Origin: Serinus canaria
Lineage: Eukaryota > Chordata > Aves > Passeriformes > Fringillidae
Assembly: GCF_022539315.1 (NCBI RefSeq)
Contig: NC_066328.1
Location: forward strand, 2,154,621-2,218,620
Direction: 5' to 3'
DNA length: 64,000 nucleotides
Below are positions 37,701 through 46,200 of the stretch, in pieces. Within the stretch, counting starts at the first letter, position 1; each line of letters begins with the position of its first letter. A program made the translations under genes and the position numbers. Under the pieces are notes generated by a model, which was not told the origin of the DNA, did not search any database, and saw nothing but the letters and a program-made list of their open reading frames with translations.

Positions 37701-38842
37701 CTTGGTCTGGACGTGGCCCCTTCCACCCTCCTGCCCTTTTACGATGAGGATACCAGCGTTGTCTTCCTCACTGGCAAGGTGAGGGCTCACCCTCCAAAAA
37801 ACTGTGGGACTCCCTGCCTACAGCACCCCACAGTGAGGAGGGACCCTCCATGTCCCCTGACAGCCCCTGTCTCACTCCATCCCCAGGGTGACACCAGAGT
37901 CTTCCTCTATGAAGTGACCCCCGAGCCCCCCTATTTCCTCGAGTGTAACAGCTTCACCTCCAATGAACCCCACAAGGTAAAGGGGGGGCTATGCTGCCTG
38001 TCCCTGCCCCACTACCTGTGCTGCCAGACCCTGCTCACACCCCCACCCCACCAGGGCTTCGTCTTCCTGCCCAAAACGGCCTGCGAGGTGCGGGAGGTGG
38101 AGTTTGCCCGGGCGCTGCGCCTGGGGCAGAGCACCCTGGAGCCCGTGGCTTTCCACGTGCCACGAGTCAAGGTAGGTGGCATGGGGAGGCTGGCTGTGTT
38201 CGGGGAAGGGACAGGAGACAGGGCACCCCCCTGAGCGCCCCTTGCCCCCGCAGAAGGAGTACTTCCAGGACGATCTGTTCCCGCCGACCCGCGTGTGGTG
38301 GGAGCCGGCGCTGGGTGCAGGTGCCTGGCTGGACGGGCAGGACGGGCAGCAGCGCCGTGCCAGCCTGCGCCCCGCAGACATGGTGCCAGGTGGGTGCGGG
38401 GGCTGGGCGAGGAGCCCGGCCCTCAGGGGCGGCTGCGGGGGGCTTTAGTCAATGGGGTAGAGCCCTCCCGCCCCACGGTGGCACCGCTCTCGCAGTGAGT
38501 GAGGCCCCCAAAGAGGCTCCGGCTCGGAAGTTCGTCCCCGCCTCCGTGTACCTGGAAGAGAAGACCGATGAGCAGAAGAAGGAGGAGGTAGGTTCTGGGC
38601 TGAGCACCCCTCGCCAGGGCCGGGGGTGGTGCCCCGCGCCCCACGGCTCTGCCCGGCCTCTCCCCACAGCTCCTCAGTGCCATGGTGGCCCGGCTGGGCA
38701 ACAGGGACGATCCGCTGCCGCAGGACTCCTTCGAGGGCGTGGACGAGGACGAGTGGGTGAGTGCGGGACGGGGACACACGACCCCCGGCTGGGTCCCCCC
38801 GGCCCCGCCGCGCCCCTCACCCCCGGCCTCCCGCAGGACTAG
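4468..38842 (+). CDS. CORO7: Coronin-7 (28 coding exons)
   Basis: Long tandem coronin, a cytosolic and Golgi-associated WD40 protein involved in post-Golgi trafficking and actin regulation in animals. The 28 exons sum to 2,778 coding bases (926 codons) plus stop TAG at 38,840-38,842; I recall 925 residues for human. The N-terminal coronin signature NRFKASKFRHTEARLPRRE (residues 2-20) starts the first beta-propeller. A Ser/Thr-rich linker runs from about 396 to 468, then a second signature (RFRHAQGRVLHRD, from residue 473) starts the second propeller. The C-terminus is acidic, GVDEDEWD, the Trp-acidic tail typical of CORO7. Exon coordinates are in the two block entries. Intron 9 (15.1 kb) carries VASN on the other strand, as in mammals. 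Nothing is frameshifted or missing. Confidence 0.98.
9918..10005. repeat. Short tandem repeat, catgtgtcctccc type
   Basis: In CORO7 intron 5 the words tgtgtcctcc and catgtgtcctcc recur five or six times at about 17-base spacing with small changes. It is a minor imperfect minisatellite with no coding role. Confidence 0.6.
10647..10785 (-). mobile_element. Degraded CR1-type LINE 3' fragment
   Basis: The stretch begins with ggaatcacacaatggtttga and continues with gccatgggcagggacacctt and ccagtctggcctggaacact. This is the reverse complement of the familiar CR1 3' tail of birds and reptiles. Several internal parts are eroded. It lies in CORO7 intron 6. The call rests on memory of the CR1 consensus; a RepeatMasker run would settle its limits. 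Confidence 0.75.
10855..11180. promoter_or_regulatory. Intronic CpG-rich patch with CTCF-like motif
   Basis: A CpG-dense island inside CORO7 intron 6. It starts with a CTCF-like core, CACTAGATGGCGC at 10858-10870 on the plus strand. Next to it a 13-base word (ggagtgtgcaagg) occurs three times in tandem near 10,949-10,986. Possible roles are an insulator, an alternative promoter or an orphan CpG island; no exon could be supported. Confidence 0.45.
11765..19311 (+). other. CORO7: CORO7 intron 7 with regulatory-looking islands
   Basis: This 7.5-kb intron has no coding exon that I can support. Most of it is GC-rich background. Four islands stand out by A/T-rich, motif-dense sequence: 12,805-13,110, 13,385-13,480, 14,520-14,700 and 15,270-15,450. 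They are treated as separate findings. Long open frames on both strands, for example 17,839-18,723 minus and 17,841-18,764 plus, overlap each other and show no domain signal. Confidence 0.6.
20198..20210 (-). promoter_or_regulatory. CTCF-like motif
   Basis: The plus strand reads cagcgccccctgt, so the minus strand reads ACAGGGGGCGCTG, the central core of the CTCF binding site. The upstream flank fits the consensus less well. It faces the plus-oriented motif at 10,858. It is a motif match only. Confidence 0.5.
25575..25580 (-). terminator. VASN: VASN poly(A) signal (ATTAAA)
   Basis: The plus strand tttaat gives ATTAAA on the minus strand, about 630 bases after the VASN stop codon. The intervening sequence (25,581-26,206) is A/T-rich in its distal half and looks like a conserved 3' UTR. 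The cleavage site would be near 25,555-25,565. No canonical AATAAA was seen between the stop and this point. Confidence 0.5.
26207..28216 (-). CDS. VASN: Vasorin, complete single-exon coding region
   Basis: Type I membrane glycoprotein known in mammals to bind and restrain TGF-beta; its ectodomain can be shed. The 669-residue frame starts MNQLILCTLLLLARG (signal peptide, about 1-20), then a cysteine-flanked LRR N-cap (CPAGCQCHDPKTILC), about ten leucine-rich repeats (49-290), an LRR C-cap (GNPFNCICQMSWLVQW), a Thr/Pro-rich mucin-like stretch (about 346-405), one EGF-like module (CPPRTCLNGGTC to CPVGFSGVYCEVE), one fibronectin III domain (about 460-555), a transmembrane helix (about 573-596) and a tail of about 73 residues. 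The start at 28216 follows an acceptor (CTCTGCAG, exon from about 28226), so an in-frame ATG further upstream lies in intron and is not used. It is nested antisense in CORO7 intron 9. No breaks seen. Confidence 0.97.
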   Translation of the reverse strand: MNQLILCTLLLLARGELARACPAGCQCHDPKTILCAARRGQTVPQGLPPSTLSLYVFENGITTLSEDSFAGLPALQLLDLSQNKITSIQRNIFQPLTELVNLDLSSNQLQEITNETFQGLRLLERLYLQRNRIQHIHAAAFDTLENLLELKLQNNQLRAVPPLDLPNLLLLDISWNKIPAIAPGAFRAVSIESLKIAGLGLTSLNEELFQVQNNLHELDISDNLLERVPAVLRRLGSLTRLSLAGNARISQLPAEDFQSLHNLQELDISNLNINTIPRDFSGFFPRLRAVTAAGNPFNCICQMSWLVQWVNTSGVVLRRPEETRCHFPPKNSGKLLHHLQYTDFGCPTTTPTPTTPRTTTLPPPTPLPSTHHPPPPPSTVAPTPRPREPQGSTTLVPFSGAPAPTSPLAPICPPRTCLNGGTCHLGAQNLLECLCPVGFSGVYCEVEARGTTAAPGTPALPPAQRVSIAQVGSTSLKVDLHSYIQSKAQLKGIRLSYRNLSGPDKRAVMLRLPASLSEYTVRALKPNCTYRVCIGALGEAPKEEHCAEAHTLPLSLQQHSPVTQSQDPNLALILVPALAAMLLLLVVVTATMYYCRHRCTKAHAGAGVDAGPLELEGVKACLENGDLSSHGCKVPEAAMLSGGSECEVPLMQSHYPSNNNTPGLKPSYF
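32644..32728 (-). other. VASN: VASN non-coding exon 1 (predicted)
   Basis: On the minus strand a consensus donor, CACG|GTGAGT, ends a short exon at 32644. Its likely start is set by the TTTAAA box about 30 bases upstream. This would be spliced over 4.4 kb to the acceptor before 28226, giving a two-exon gene as in mammals. The exon contains ATG-GAC-TGA at 32680-32688 in an optimal Kozak context. The start site is inferred and could be off by tens of bases. Confidence 0.6.
32680..32688 (-). promoter_or_regulatory. Two-codon upstream ORF in the VASN leader
   Basis: Minus strand reads GCCGCCATGGACTGA: a perfect Kozak start, one further codon (Asp), then stop. If the predicted exon 1 is right, ribosomes scanning the VASN mRNA would meet this minimal ORF before the true start codon. 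Such short uORFs usually lower or tune translation; that effect here is inference. Confidence 0.55.
32729..32860 (-). promoter_or_regulatory. VASN: VASN core promoter
   Basis: Read on the minus strand, a CCAAT box (32798-32802, AGCCAATGGG) is followed by a GC box (32766-32777, GGCCCCGCCCCC) and a TATA-like TTTAAA (32756-32761). Order and spacing are those of a textbook core promoter pointing toward VASN. It sits in a CpG-rich patch inside CORO7 intron 9. Confidence 0.65.
32925..33600. repeat. 44-base minisatellite upstream of the VASN promoter
   Basis: About four close copies of a 44-base unit (gggacatccagcacctctgg followed by gaccctggaggcacagggac and C's) run from about 32,925 to 33,110. 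They then decay into shorter, diverged units of the same words up to about 33,600. Open frames on both strands are produced by the repeat and are not genes. Copy number may vary between individuals. Confidence 0.85.
34865..38842 (+). CDS. CORO7: CORO7 exons 10-28 (rest of propeller 1, linker, propeller 2, acidic tail)
   Basis: Exons: 34865-34919, 35070-35127, 35217-35362, 35775-35870, 35945-36076, 36188-36320, 36397-36572, 36654-36762, 36856-36942, 37035-37177, 37249-37353, 37478-37563, 37637-37778, 37887-37976, 38055-38171, 38254-38389, 38496-38587, 38670-38756, 38837-38842. This is a dense exon cluster with introns mostly under 400 bases. Exon 14 (35945-36076) carries a Thr/Asp/His repeat (TDTDTGHTDTGHTD). 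Exons 15-16 hold the second coronin signature. Exon 28 adds only Asp and the stop codon before the 3' UTR. Exon 27 ends in phase 0, which matters for possible fusion to PAM16. Confidence 0.97.
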
Positions 38843-38973
38843 GCTGGACCCGGTACCCCCAGAGCAGCCGGGACCCCCGCACCCGCCAGGCCCGGCGGGG
38901 CGACCACGAGGAGGAGGAGGAAGAAGAAGAAGAGGTGGAGGAGGCGCAGGGCCCGCCGCGGGCAGGACCCGCT

Positions 38974-38979
38974 ATTAAA
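38974..38979 (+). terminator. CORO7: CORO7 poly(A) signal (ATTAAA)
   Basis: ATTAAA lies 132 bases after the CORO7 stop codon and is followed by a GT-containing stretch and then a G16 run (39023-39038), a pattern that favours 3' end formation. No AATAAA was seen before PAM16. Confidence 0.75.
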
Positions 38980-39022
38980 GCCGCTGCACCAGCACCGTGT
39001 CCTGCCGTGATCGTGGGACAAC

Positions 39023-39470
39023 GGGGGGGGGGGGGGGGAACAGGGACACAGGGAACGAGGGGACATGTGGACCGGGGGTGACACGGGGACAGGCTCCAGG
39101 GAGATACGGGCATCGGGGTGACACAGGGATCCACAGCAGGGGGACACGGTAACCGAGCGGGACGTGAGGACCGGGGCGGGGGGTACAAAAGGACACAGGG
39201 ACCGCCACCAGGGGACACGGAAATCGGGGATAACACAGGGACCGAGGGAGAGCCGGGGACCGCGGCAGGGGGGAACACGGCGACCGGGGGGACACAGGGA
39301 CGGGCACCGAGGGGAAACAGGACGGGTACTGGGATGGCACAGAGACTGGGGGGACACTGGGCACCGGGACAACAAAGGGACCGGGGATTGGGGGGGGCAC
39401 AGGGGGACCGGTGGGACACGGGGACACAGGGACCGGGAGCATACGGGGAGCGGGGCCGGGAAAGTCGCGC
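39023..39470. repeat. G-rich degenerate minisatellite between CORO7 and PAM16
   Basis: After the G16 run the sequence is an irregular array of ggggacacagggaccg-type words for about 430 bases. Similar gggacaggg words return in PAM16 intron 1 (about 39,640-40,040). The strand is strongly G-rich and could form quadruplexes. No gene is supported. Confidence 0.7.
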
Positions 39471-39503
39471 CCCACCCGCCGGCGGGCCTCCGGCGCGGGG
39501 AGA

Positions 39504-39518
39504 CCACCAGAGGGCGCT
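39504..39518 (+). promoter_or_regulatory. CTCF-type motif upstream of PAM16
   Basis: CCACCAGAGGGCGCT is a full-length match to the CTCF core consensus. It lies about 105 bases ahead of the PAM16 start codon and separates the CORO7 3' end from the PAM16 promoter. Binding is not demonstrated. Confidence 0.65.
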
Positions 39519-39539
39519 GTGGCTGCAGAGGGGACGCTC

Positions 39540-39623
39540 CGCCCGCGCCGCCGCCGTCTCGGTGTCCGCCGTGACCCTCACCCCCAGCCACGTGACCGCC
39601 GGGGCGGAAGCGGCGGCGGGGAC
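39540..39623 (+). promoter_or_regulatory. PAM16: PAM16 promoter
   Basis: A GC-rich TATA-less stretch with a CACGTGAC E-box of the USF type (39589-39596) and a GCGGAAG ETS-like word (39604-39610), only 14 bases before the start codon. Such pairs are common in housekeeping promoters. Confidence 0.55.
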
Positions 39624-41418
39624 ATGGTGAGAGGGGACGGGGGGACGCGGCGGGGGGACAGCGGGACCGGGGAGCAGAGCTGGGGCTGGACAGGGCCCGG
39701 GCAGGGGCAGCGGGCTCGGGAATGTGCGAAGCAGCTGGTTCCGGGAGGGCCAGGGCTAGTGGAGAGGGGACAGGGGCAGGAGAAGGGGTCACGGGACCAG
39801 GGAAGGGGGAAGAAGTCGTGGGGAGGGGGGACAGGGACAGGAACGGGTTCACAGGACCAGCGGAGAGGGGACAGGGAATGGGGACGGGTGACAGAGACAG
39901 GGGAGGGGACGGAGTCTGGGAAAGGTATCACAGGGCCTGGGTTGGGGGACAGGGACAGAGAAAGGGGGACAGGGACAGGTACGGCCGTGACAGAAGTCAG
40001 ATGGGGTCAGAGCAGACTCCCGGGGGATGGGAGAGATGACAGGGCCCACGGGGAGGTGACAGGGCACAGGAGCCGTGGTGGCTGTGACAGCAGGGTGTCC
40101 CCACAGGCCAAGTACCTGGCACAGATCATCCTGGTGGGGGCCCAGGTGGTGGGACGGGCCTTCATGCGGGCGCTGCGCCAGGAGTTTGCAGGTAGGAGCT
40201 GGGATGCTGCTCCATGAGCTCCCTGTCCCCACGCTGCCCTGCTGGGCACTGCTCCACATCCCCACCCTTCCCTGAGCACCCCAGTGCCCCCCATCCCCGG
40301 GCTGGGCCTGCAGGGGACACGGCCAGGTTGTCACAGGGCTCCATCGTGGCCCTGGCACTGCTGCCAGGCTCCCAGAGATCCCAGCACCCCAGAGGGCAGA
40401 GTGGGATAATCCCTGGGATCCCTCCTGCCTTGCCTGCTCCCTGCCACCTCCCTGGCACTGGGACGGCATCCAGATGGCCCCGGAGTGGCTGGATGGGGAC
40501 ATAGGGGGACACTGGGCTCTGAGCACCTGGAAGTGCTCAGGCTTTGCTGCCTGAGGGCGGGGGTGGCAGGGGGACTGAGGCCGGGTGTCCCCAGCGAGCC
40601 AGGCCGCAGCTGACGCGCGGGGCCGCGCCGAGAGGCCCCAGTCCGCCGCCGCCTCCAGGATCATCGGCATCAGCCTCCAGGAGGCCCAGCAGATCCTCAA
40701 CGTCTCCAGCCTCAACCCTGAAGAGATCCAGAAGGTAGAGGCTTCCTTGGAGCCAGGGAGGGGTGGTGATGGAAGGGCCTGGCCTCTCCAAGGGTGCTGC
40801 AATGCGTGGGGGTGGCAGCTGGTCCCTCGTGCTGTCTTGGGCCCAGTTAATCACAGTTTGAGGATTTTGAGGATTTCCTGCCCCAGCTGGAGCAGCCCTC
40901 CAGGCTTGGCCTCTGCAGCTGCCCAGCGGGGCTGCTCAGGGAAGGGATGTGGGATCTCTGGAGGTGCCCTGCTGGGAACATGGTGCACCCAAGGGGTGTC
41001 AGGCAGAGCCAGCCGTGTCCCCAGGATCACTCTTAATGTTCTGGGGAGTGGGAGGCTGCCAGGGTTTGGGAGTGGGAATGGCAAGGCTGGAGATGCCTCT
41101 GACCCAGAGCTTCTCTCGGCAGAACTACGACCACTTGTTCAAGGTGAACGACAAATCAGTGGGAGGCTCCTTCTACCTGCAGTCCAAGGTGAGCGCCGGG
41201 AGGAGCAGGGAGGGGCTGCACCTTCCTTCCCCTGCCTGGGCTTTGGATATACCCATGGATGAGGCAGGGAGGGGAGGGGGCACCCCATCCCTGGGTGTGC
41301 CCCCATCCCTGGGTGCCCCCCTGTCCCACAGGTGGTGCGAGCCAAGGAGCGGCTGGACGAGGAGCTGCGCATCCAGGCCAAGGGCGACAAGGAGAAGGGG
41401 CGGAAAGCCGAGACGTGA
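39624..41418 (+). CDS. PAM16: Mitochondrial import inner membrane translocase subunit Tim16
   Basis: Subunit of the presequence-translocase-associated motor at the matrix side of TIM23. It holds the J-protein of the PAM complex (PAM18/DNAJC19 family) and regulates its stimulation of mortalin. Five exons: 39624-39626, 40107-40191, 40595-40734, 41123-41188, 41332-41418, 126 residues (human 125). Exon 1 codes only for the start Met. The N-terminal hydrophobic stretch [19 protein letters not shown] is followed by [18 protein letters not shown] and a degenerate J domain ([40 protein letters not shown]) that lacks HPD, as is normal for the family. The end is basic ([12 protein letters not shown]). 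Start chosen at the only ATG before a GT donor in phase. Confidence 0.98.
39640..40040 (+). repeat. Gggacaggg-type degenerate repeat in PAM16 intron 1
   Basis: Irregular purine-rich repeats (agaggggacagggg, gggggacagggacagg) fill much of the first intron. They resemble the array just upstream of the gene and probably share its origin. Confidence 0.55.
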
Positions 41419-41469
41419 CTCCTGCCACCTCTGCCCCCCGTGCCCCCCACCCTTAACTTATAGGTAGCC

Positions 41470-41475
41470 AATAAA
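41470..41475 (+). terminator. PAM16: PAM16 poly(A) signal (AATAAA)
   Basis: AATAAA lies 51 bases after the PAM16 stop, followed by a GT-rich stretch (ccgtgtccgtgtcc). The 3' UTR would be under 80 bases, a very short one. Confidence 0.9.
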
Positions 41476-42061
41476 CACCGTGTCCGTGTCCTCCAGCACT
41501 GGCCTGGCTGCTCCACACCCGGGGAGGGAGCGGGGACTGCCTGCCCAGCGCTGCCCTGTGGGGATCGGCCCCTGCGAAGGGCTGCACTCTGCCAGGGGAG
41601 CAGGAGGAGGAGGAGGAAGAGGCAGCTGGGGAAGAAGGGGTGTCCCCAGAGCATTGAGGCTGCCAGGGCTCAAATGGCACTGGGGGAGGCTGCAGGAGCT
41701 ATTTTTGGTGGGGAGGTTGGATGCTCTTGGATGGAGTGCACGGCTACCTCTGGCTCCATACCCTGGGAGTGCTGTGCTGTTACCTTCTCACAGTGTGGAT
41801 GGCTGCTGGCTCAGGGTGACGGGCTGTGAGGGGACACCCCCTGGCTGTCCCCACCTGCAGCTCACCCCCCAGCTGCTGGCAGACTTTCGCTGATGCCAAG
41901 GCTGCCTGAGCAGGAGTGTGGGGACATGGCTCTGGGGGTCAGGCAGGGCCAGCCATGTCCCCAGGGTCGCACCCGTTGTCCCCCCCGCACCCCTCTGTCC
42001 CCAGCGCGGGCTCCTTGCCGTTGGCACCACGGACTGAAACAGGAACTTACTTCAACTTCAC
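41476..42061. other. PAM16/GLIS2 convergent spacer
   Basis: Between the facing poly(A) signals of PAM16 and GLIS2 I find about 590 bases without a supported gene, apart from the first bases of the short PAM16 3' end. A purine-rich ggaggagg run lies near 41,605-41,625. Nothing else stands out. Confidence 0.6.
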
Positions 42062-42067
42062 TTTATT
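42062..42067 (-). terminator. GLIS2: GLIS2 poly(A) signal (AATAAA)
   Basis: Plus strand tttatt gives AATAAA on the minus strand, about 1.23 kb after the GLIS2 stop codon. The 3' UTR between (42,068-43,295) starts CpG-rich and ends A/T-rich near the signal. Cleavage would be near 42,040-42,050. Confidence 0.75.
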
Positions 42068-43295
42068 GTTTTCTTAATAAACTTCCTCTCCCCTGGACGA
42101 ATATAGTGTTACAGTCGTTAGCTTATCTCGTACTTGTGCAGTCCTTACACGCTATGCTAACAGCGATGGAGCCCAACAGGAGGAAAATAAAAACAACCCA
42201 GAAACTACGATAGAAAGGCACTTCGAGACCGTTAAAATACTGATGTCCTGGAATGTGCAACAACAAACCGATGAGGAGCGAGGAGACGTTTCACCGGCCG
42301 GGGCGGCCTGGTCGAGGGCCCGCAGCCATGCTGGGCTAGGGCAGCGCCGGGCGGCCGCCGGTGAGGGCAGGGAGACCGGCTCCCTGCGGGGCACCTCCAG
42401 CACGGGGGGCGGCACTGCGGAGACCCCCATGGCTCGGAGCGAGCGGGACGTGCGGGACCCCCGGGGGGGCTCCGAGCTGCGCCCGCGCTGAGGCTCTGAG
42501 GCTGGGCACGCTGCCCCACGGCCGGGGCTCGCCCGGGAGCATCCCACCGCCGCAGCCCGAGGAGCGGGTGCCCGGCAGCCGCTGCCGGCCGTGCCCGCGC
42601 TGCCCGCATGCGCTCGCGGTGCGTGGTTAGGTATGAACGTAGCTAGAGGGGGGCAGAGCCCCGGCGAGCGGCACACCGGCCGTGTGCCTTGTCACGGGAG
42701 TGCCGGGGAGGCGGCGGGACGGGAGCGGGGAGGAGGCGGGCGGGCGCCGGGCCGGCGAGTGCCCAGCCAGCTGGGCCCAGCACGGGCTGCCGTGGCTGCG
42801 GCACCGCCCGCGGCCGTGCGGGGTGGGATGGCACGGCCGGGCACGGCTCGGAGCGGCCGATCCCCCGGCTGTCACCCCGCTGTCCGTGCGGCAGAGCCTG
42901 GGGGTTGCGGCCCTCCCACAGCAGCACCGAGGGCTCGGGCAGGGAGACGCCGAGTCAGCGGAAGCAGGAGAGCCCAAGGGACCCTGTCGGAGCAGGGGGC
43001 TGGTCGAGAAATAAATAGCGGCGTATCCGGCTGCCCAGGGCCGGAGGCGGGGGGAGAGGGGCAGGGGGACCCCCCTGTGCCCCACCTGCCCCCAGCACGG
43101 GGTCGCAGCCGGTTCCGGCCGCCGAGGAATTATTGCTTTTCTCAGAAGAGTCCGTTCTTCTTTCGTGACGGGTAAAAGCACGAGCGAGGCCCCGCCGGGG
43201 CTGCAGGGGGAGGAGGGGGCCATGCCCCCCGTCCCCAGACGGGAGCGGGATCTGCCCACGGGGCCGGCGGCTGACCCCGGGCATCGTCGGGCCCC

Positions 43296-46200
43296 TCAGT
43301 TGACGGCGGCGGGTTTGAGCAGCAGGGAGCCGGGGGGGATGAGCACCCAGCCGGGGGGCAGCGCCTCGGGGCTGCCCCCCGAGCTGACACCGGCCGAGAG
43401 GTCGAGCACGGCCCCCGGCAGCAGCGCCAGACTCTCGGGGGGCACCCGCGGCCGCCCCGGCTCCGTCCTTTCGCCCCTCTCCTTCCGGCTCTCGGGCCCC
43501 TTGCCCGCTTTGGGCGGCCGCCCCTCAGCCCCGCTGCCCTTCTCCCCCTCGGCCTTGGCCCCGCCGGCCAGCAGCGACATGACGGGCAGCCCCAGCCCCG
43601 CCGCGAAGGGCGAAGGCAGCAGCGGGCTCTTGGCCAAGTTCAAGGGGCCGCCGTTGAGGGGCAGGACGGGGCCGGGCAGAGCGGGCAGCGCGCCCGCAGC
43701 CCCGCAGCCCAGGGCGCTGAGGTCGAGAGGTGCCGGTGCCAAAGGGATGGGCAGCGCCGGCAGCCCCGGCGGAGCGAAGAGGGCGGCGGGGTTGGGGATG
43801 ACGAGCTGCGCCCCGTTAACGTAGGGCACCTCCGCCGAGCCCAGGGGCGTTTTGGGAGGCGGGTGGACCTTGAGCATCTCCGGGTGCTCGGGGGACACAA
43901 AATGGCCGTGGGCTTTGATGTGCTTGCGGAGGGAGCTGGGGTCGGTGTAGCGCTTGTGACAGCCCGGCATCTTGCAGGAGTAGGGCTTCTCCACGTAGTG
44001 CGTGCGGGTGTGCTTGAAGCGGTCGCTGGAGTTAGAGTAACGCTTGTTGCAGCCTTCGTAGGGGCAGATGTAGGGCTTCTCACCTGCGGGACAGCACCGG
44101 GTCTGCCAGAGGGCACCAGCCCTGCCGCGTCCCCCGCGTCCCCCCGAGCCCCCCGAGCCCCAGCCAGCGCAGTGCAGGGGTCGTGCTGACCTGTGTGCGA
44201 GCGGTTGTGGATTTTCAGGTTCTCCAGGCGGGAGAAGCTCTTGTTGCAGGTGGGGCAGCGATGTGGCTTCTCGTTGGTGTGCGTCCGGATGTGGATCAGC
44301 ATCTTGTACCTGCCGGGGTTGGGGCAATCACAGAATCACGGAATGGGTTGGGTTGGGAAGACCTTAAATCTTGTATAATTCAAACCCCCTGCCATGGGAA
44401 GGGACACCTTCCACTGTTCCAGGCCCTGTCCAACTTGGCCTTGGACACTGCCAGGGATCCAGGGGCAGCCACAGCTTCTCCAGACACCCTGTGCCAGGGC
44501 CTGCCCATCCTGCCAGGGAACAATTTCCTCCCAATATTCCATCTAAATCTCTCCTTTTAGTTTAAAACTGTTCACCCTTGTATTATCACCATCTGCCTGT
44601 GGAAGCATTGGGGAGGGAATGTTAGGGAGGGAGTCAGTCCTGACTTCCAGGGCAAGTCCTTCCATGCCTTGGCTTTGGGGTGGGAGAACAGGGACATCCA
44701 GGACAGCACAGTCACCCAACCCGCCCAGGATCTCTCATCCTGCATAAAGGATGGAGGGAGGGACAGATGGAAACTTCCCCTGCATATCCCCAGTGCTGGG
44801 CTCCTGCCTCCCCACAGCAGCCCCCAGAGATCCCCTGGAGCTCCCCACACCCACCTGGCATTGAAGCCCCTGCCATGGCGGGCACAGCCCTCCCAGTGGC
44901 AGCAGTACCCCGCGTCCTTCTCGGGTTTGACGTGGAAGTCGTTGACGTGGTCCACCAGGTCTTGCAGGAGGTCAAAGAACTGGTTGCACTGTGGGCAGGA
45001 GGCTGGGCGTGAGGGAGCCCAGCAGGGTGGGCACCAGGGGGGCCAGTCCCCCCCATCATGGCCAGCACCTGCCCCCACCCCATCCCAGCTCCCACCTGTG
45101 TGCAGCAGCATTTAGGGAAATGGAAAAGGCCCTTTGCATGACCCCCAGCCTTGTATCACCCCCCAGCACCTCTGCACAGCACCCACCTCCCCATCACCAC
45201 CTTCCCAGCCCTACTGTCCCTGCTTGGCCTCCCAGCCCTAAAACTCACCCACAGCTCCAAAGACCTCTGCCATGGCCTTCCAGCCCCATGTCCTCTCCCC
45301 AGCCCCAAAATTCCCCTGCATTTCCCCCATCCTTGCAAGGCCCACGTGGTCTCCCAGCCCCTCATCACCACCTGCACCCCCTCAAAGCTCCCACAAGCCC
45401 CCACCATCACCCCCCACGGCCCCCAGCCCTCCCTGCTGACCTTGGACCAGCGGCAGACGAGCTGCTTGGGCAGGGGCAGCTCGGGGGGGAGCCGTTTCTC
45501 CTTGCTGGGGGGCAGGAAGGCGGCAGGGGGCAGGTGCAGGGCCCCCCCGGCCCCCAGCGGCAGGAAGAACTGGAAGGAGCTGGGGAGGCCATCGATGTAG
45601 CGCAGGGACTGGAAATCCTGGAGCAGAGTATGGATGGAGGAGCAGTGGGGGACAGGGCCAAACTGGATGGACACCCCCAGAGACACCCCCCAAGCCCTTC
45701 AAGAGATTCTTCCCAGCCCCCCAGGAACCCCAGAACCCCCCAGAGATCCCCCCACGCTCCCAAGAAACCCCCTAGATTTGCCCCCCCCCCCAAGGGACCC
45801 TAAAACTCCCCAGAGACCCCCAGAGACACTCCAGGAGCCGCCCTGGGGATGCCTCTGGGGTCGGGGGCCGGGGGGGCCAGGCAGGACATTGACCCCGGGC
45901 TGTGTGTACACCGGCAGCACCGGGCATGCTGCCGAGGTCGGGAGCACCGTCCGGGCACAGTCCCCGCAGCTGGGGACACCTCGCGGGGGGGCCACGGCCG
46001 TACTTACGTGTGGGGTGAGGGGGCCGGGCAGGTCCCCGCTGCCCTGGCGCTCAGGGGACAGCGAGGCACTGCCAGCCGGAGACTCCCCCCCGGAGCGGGG
46101 CGAAAGGCTGAGGTCCACCACCGGCACGGCGGCCGGGAAGCGTCCGTCCCGCGGCTCCACCAGCCTGGAGTGTCCCAGGAGCCCGGGCGACGGCGAGGCT

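Noticed and set aside
39118..40217. Open frames over the G-rich arrays around PAM16
   Set aside because: They encode repetitive Gly/Thr/Asp/Arg peptides from simple repeats. Only the short PAM16 exons inside are real.
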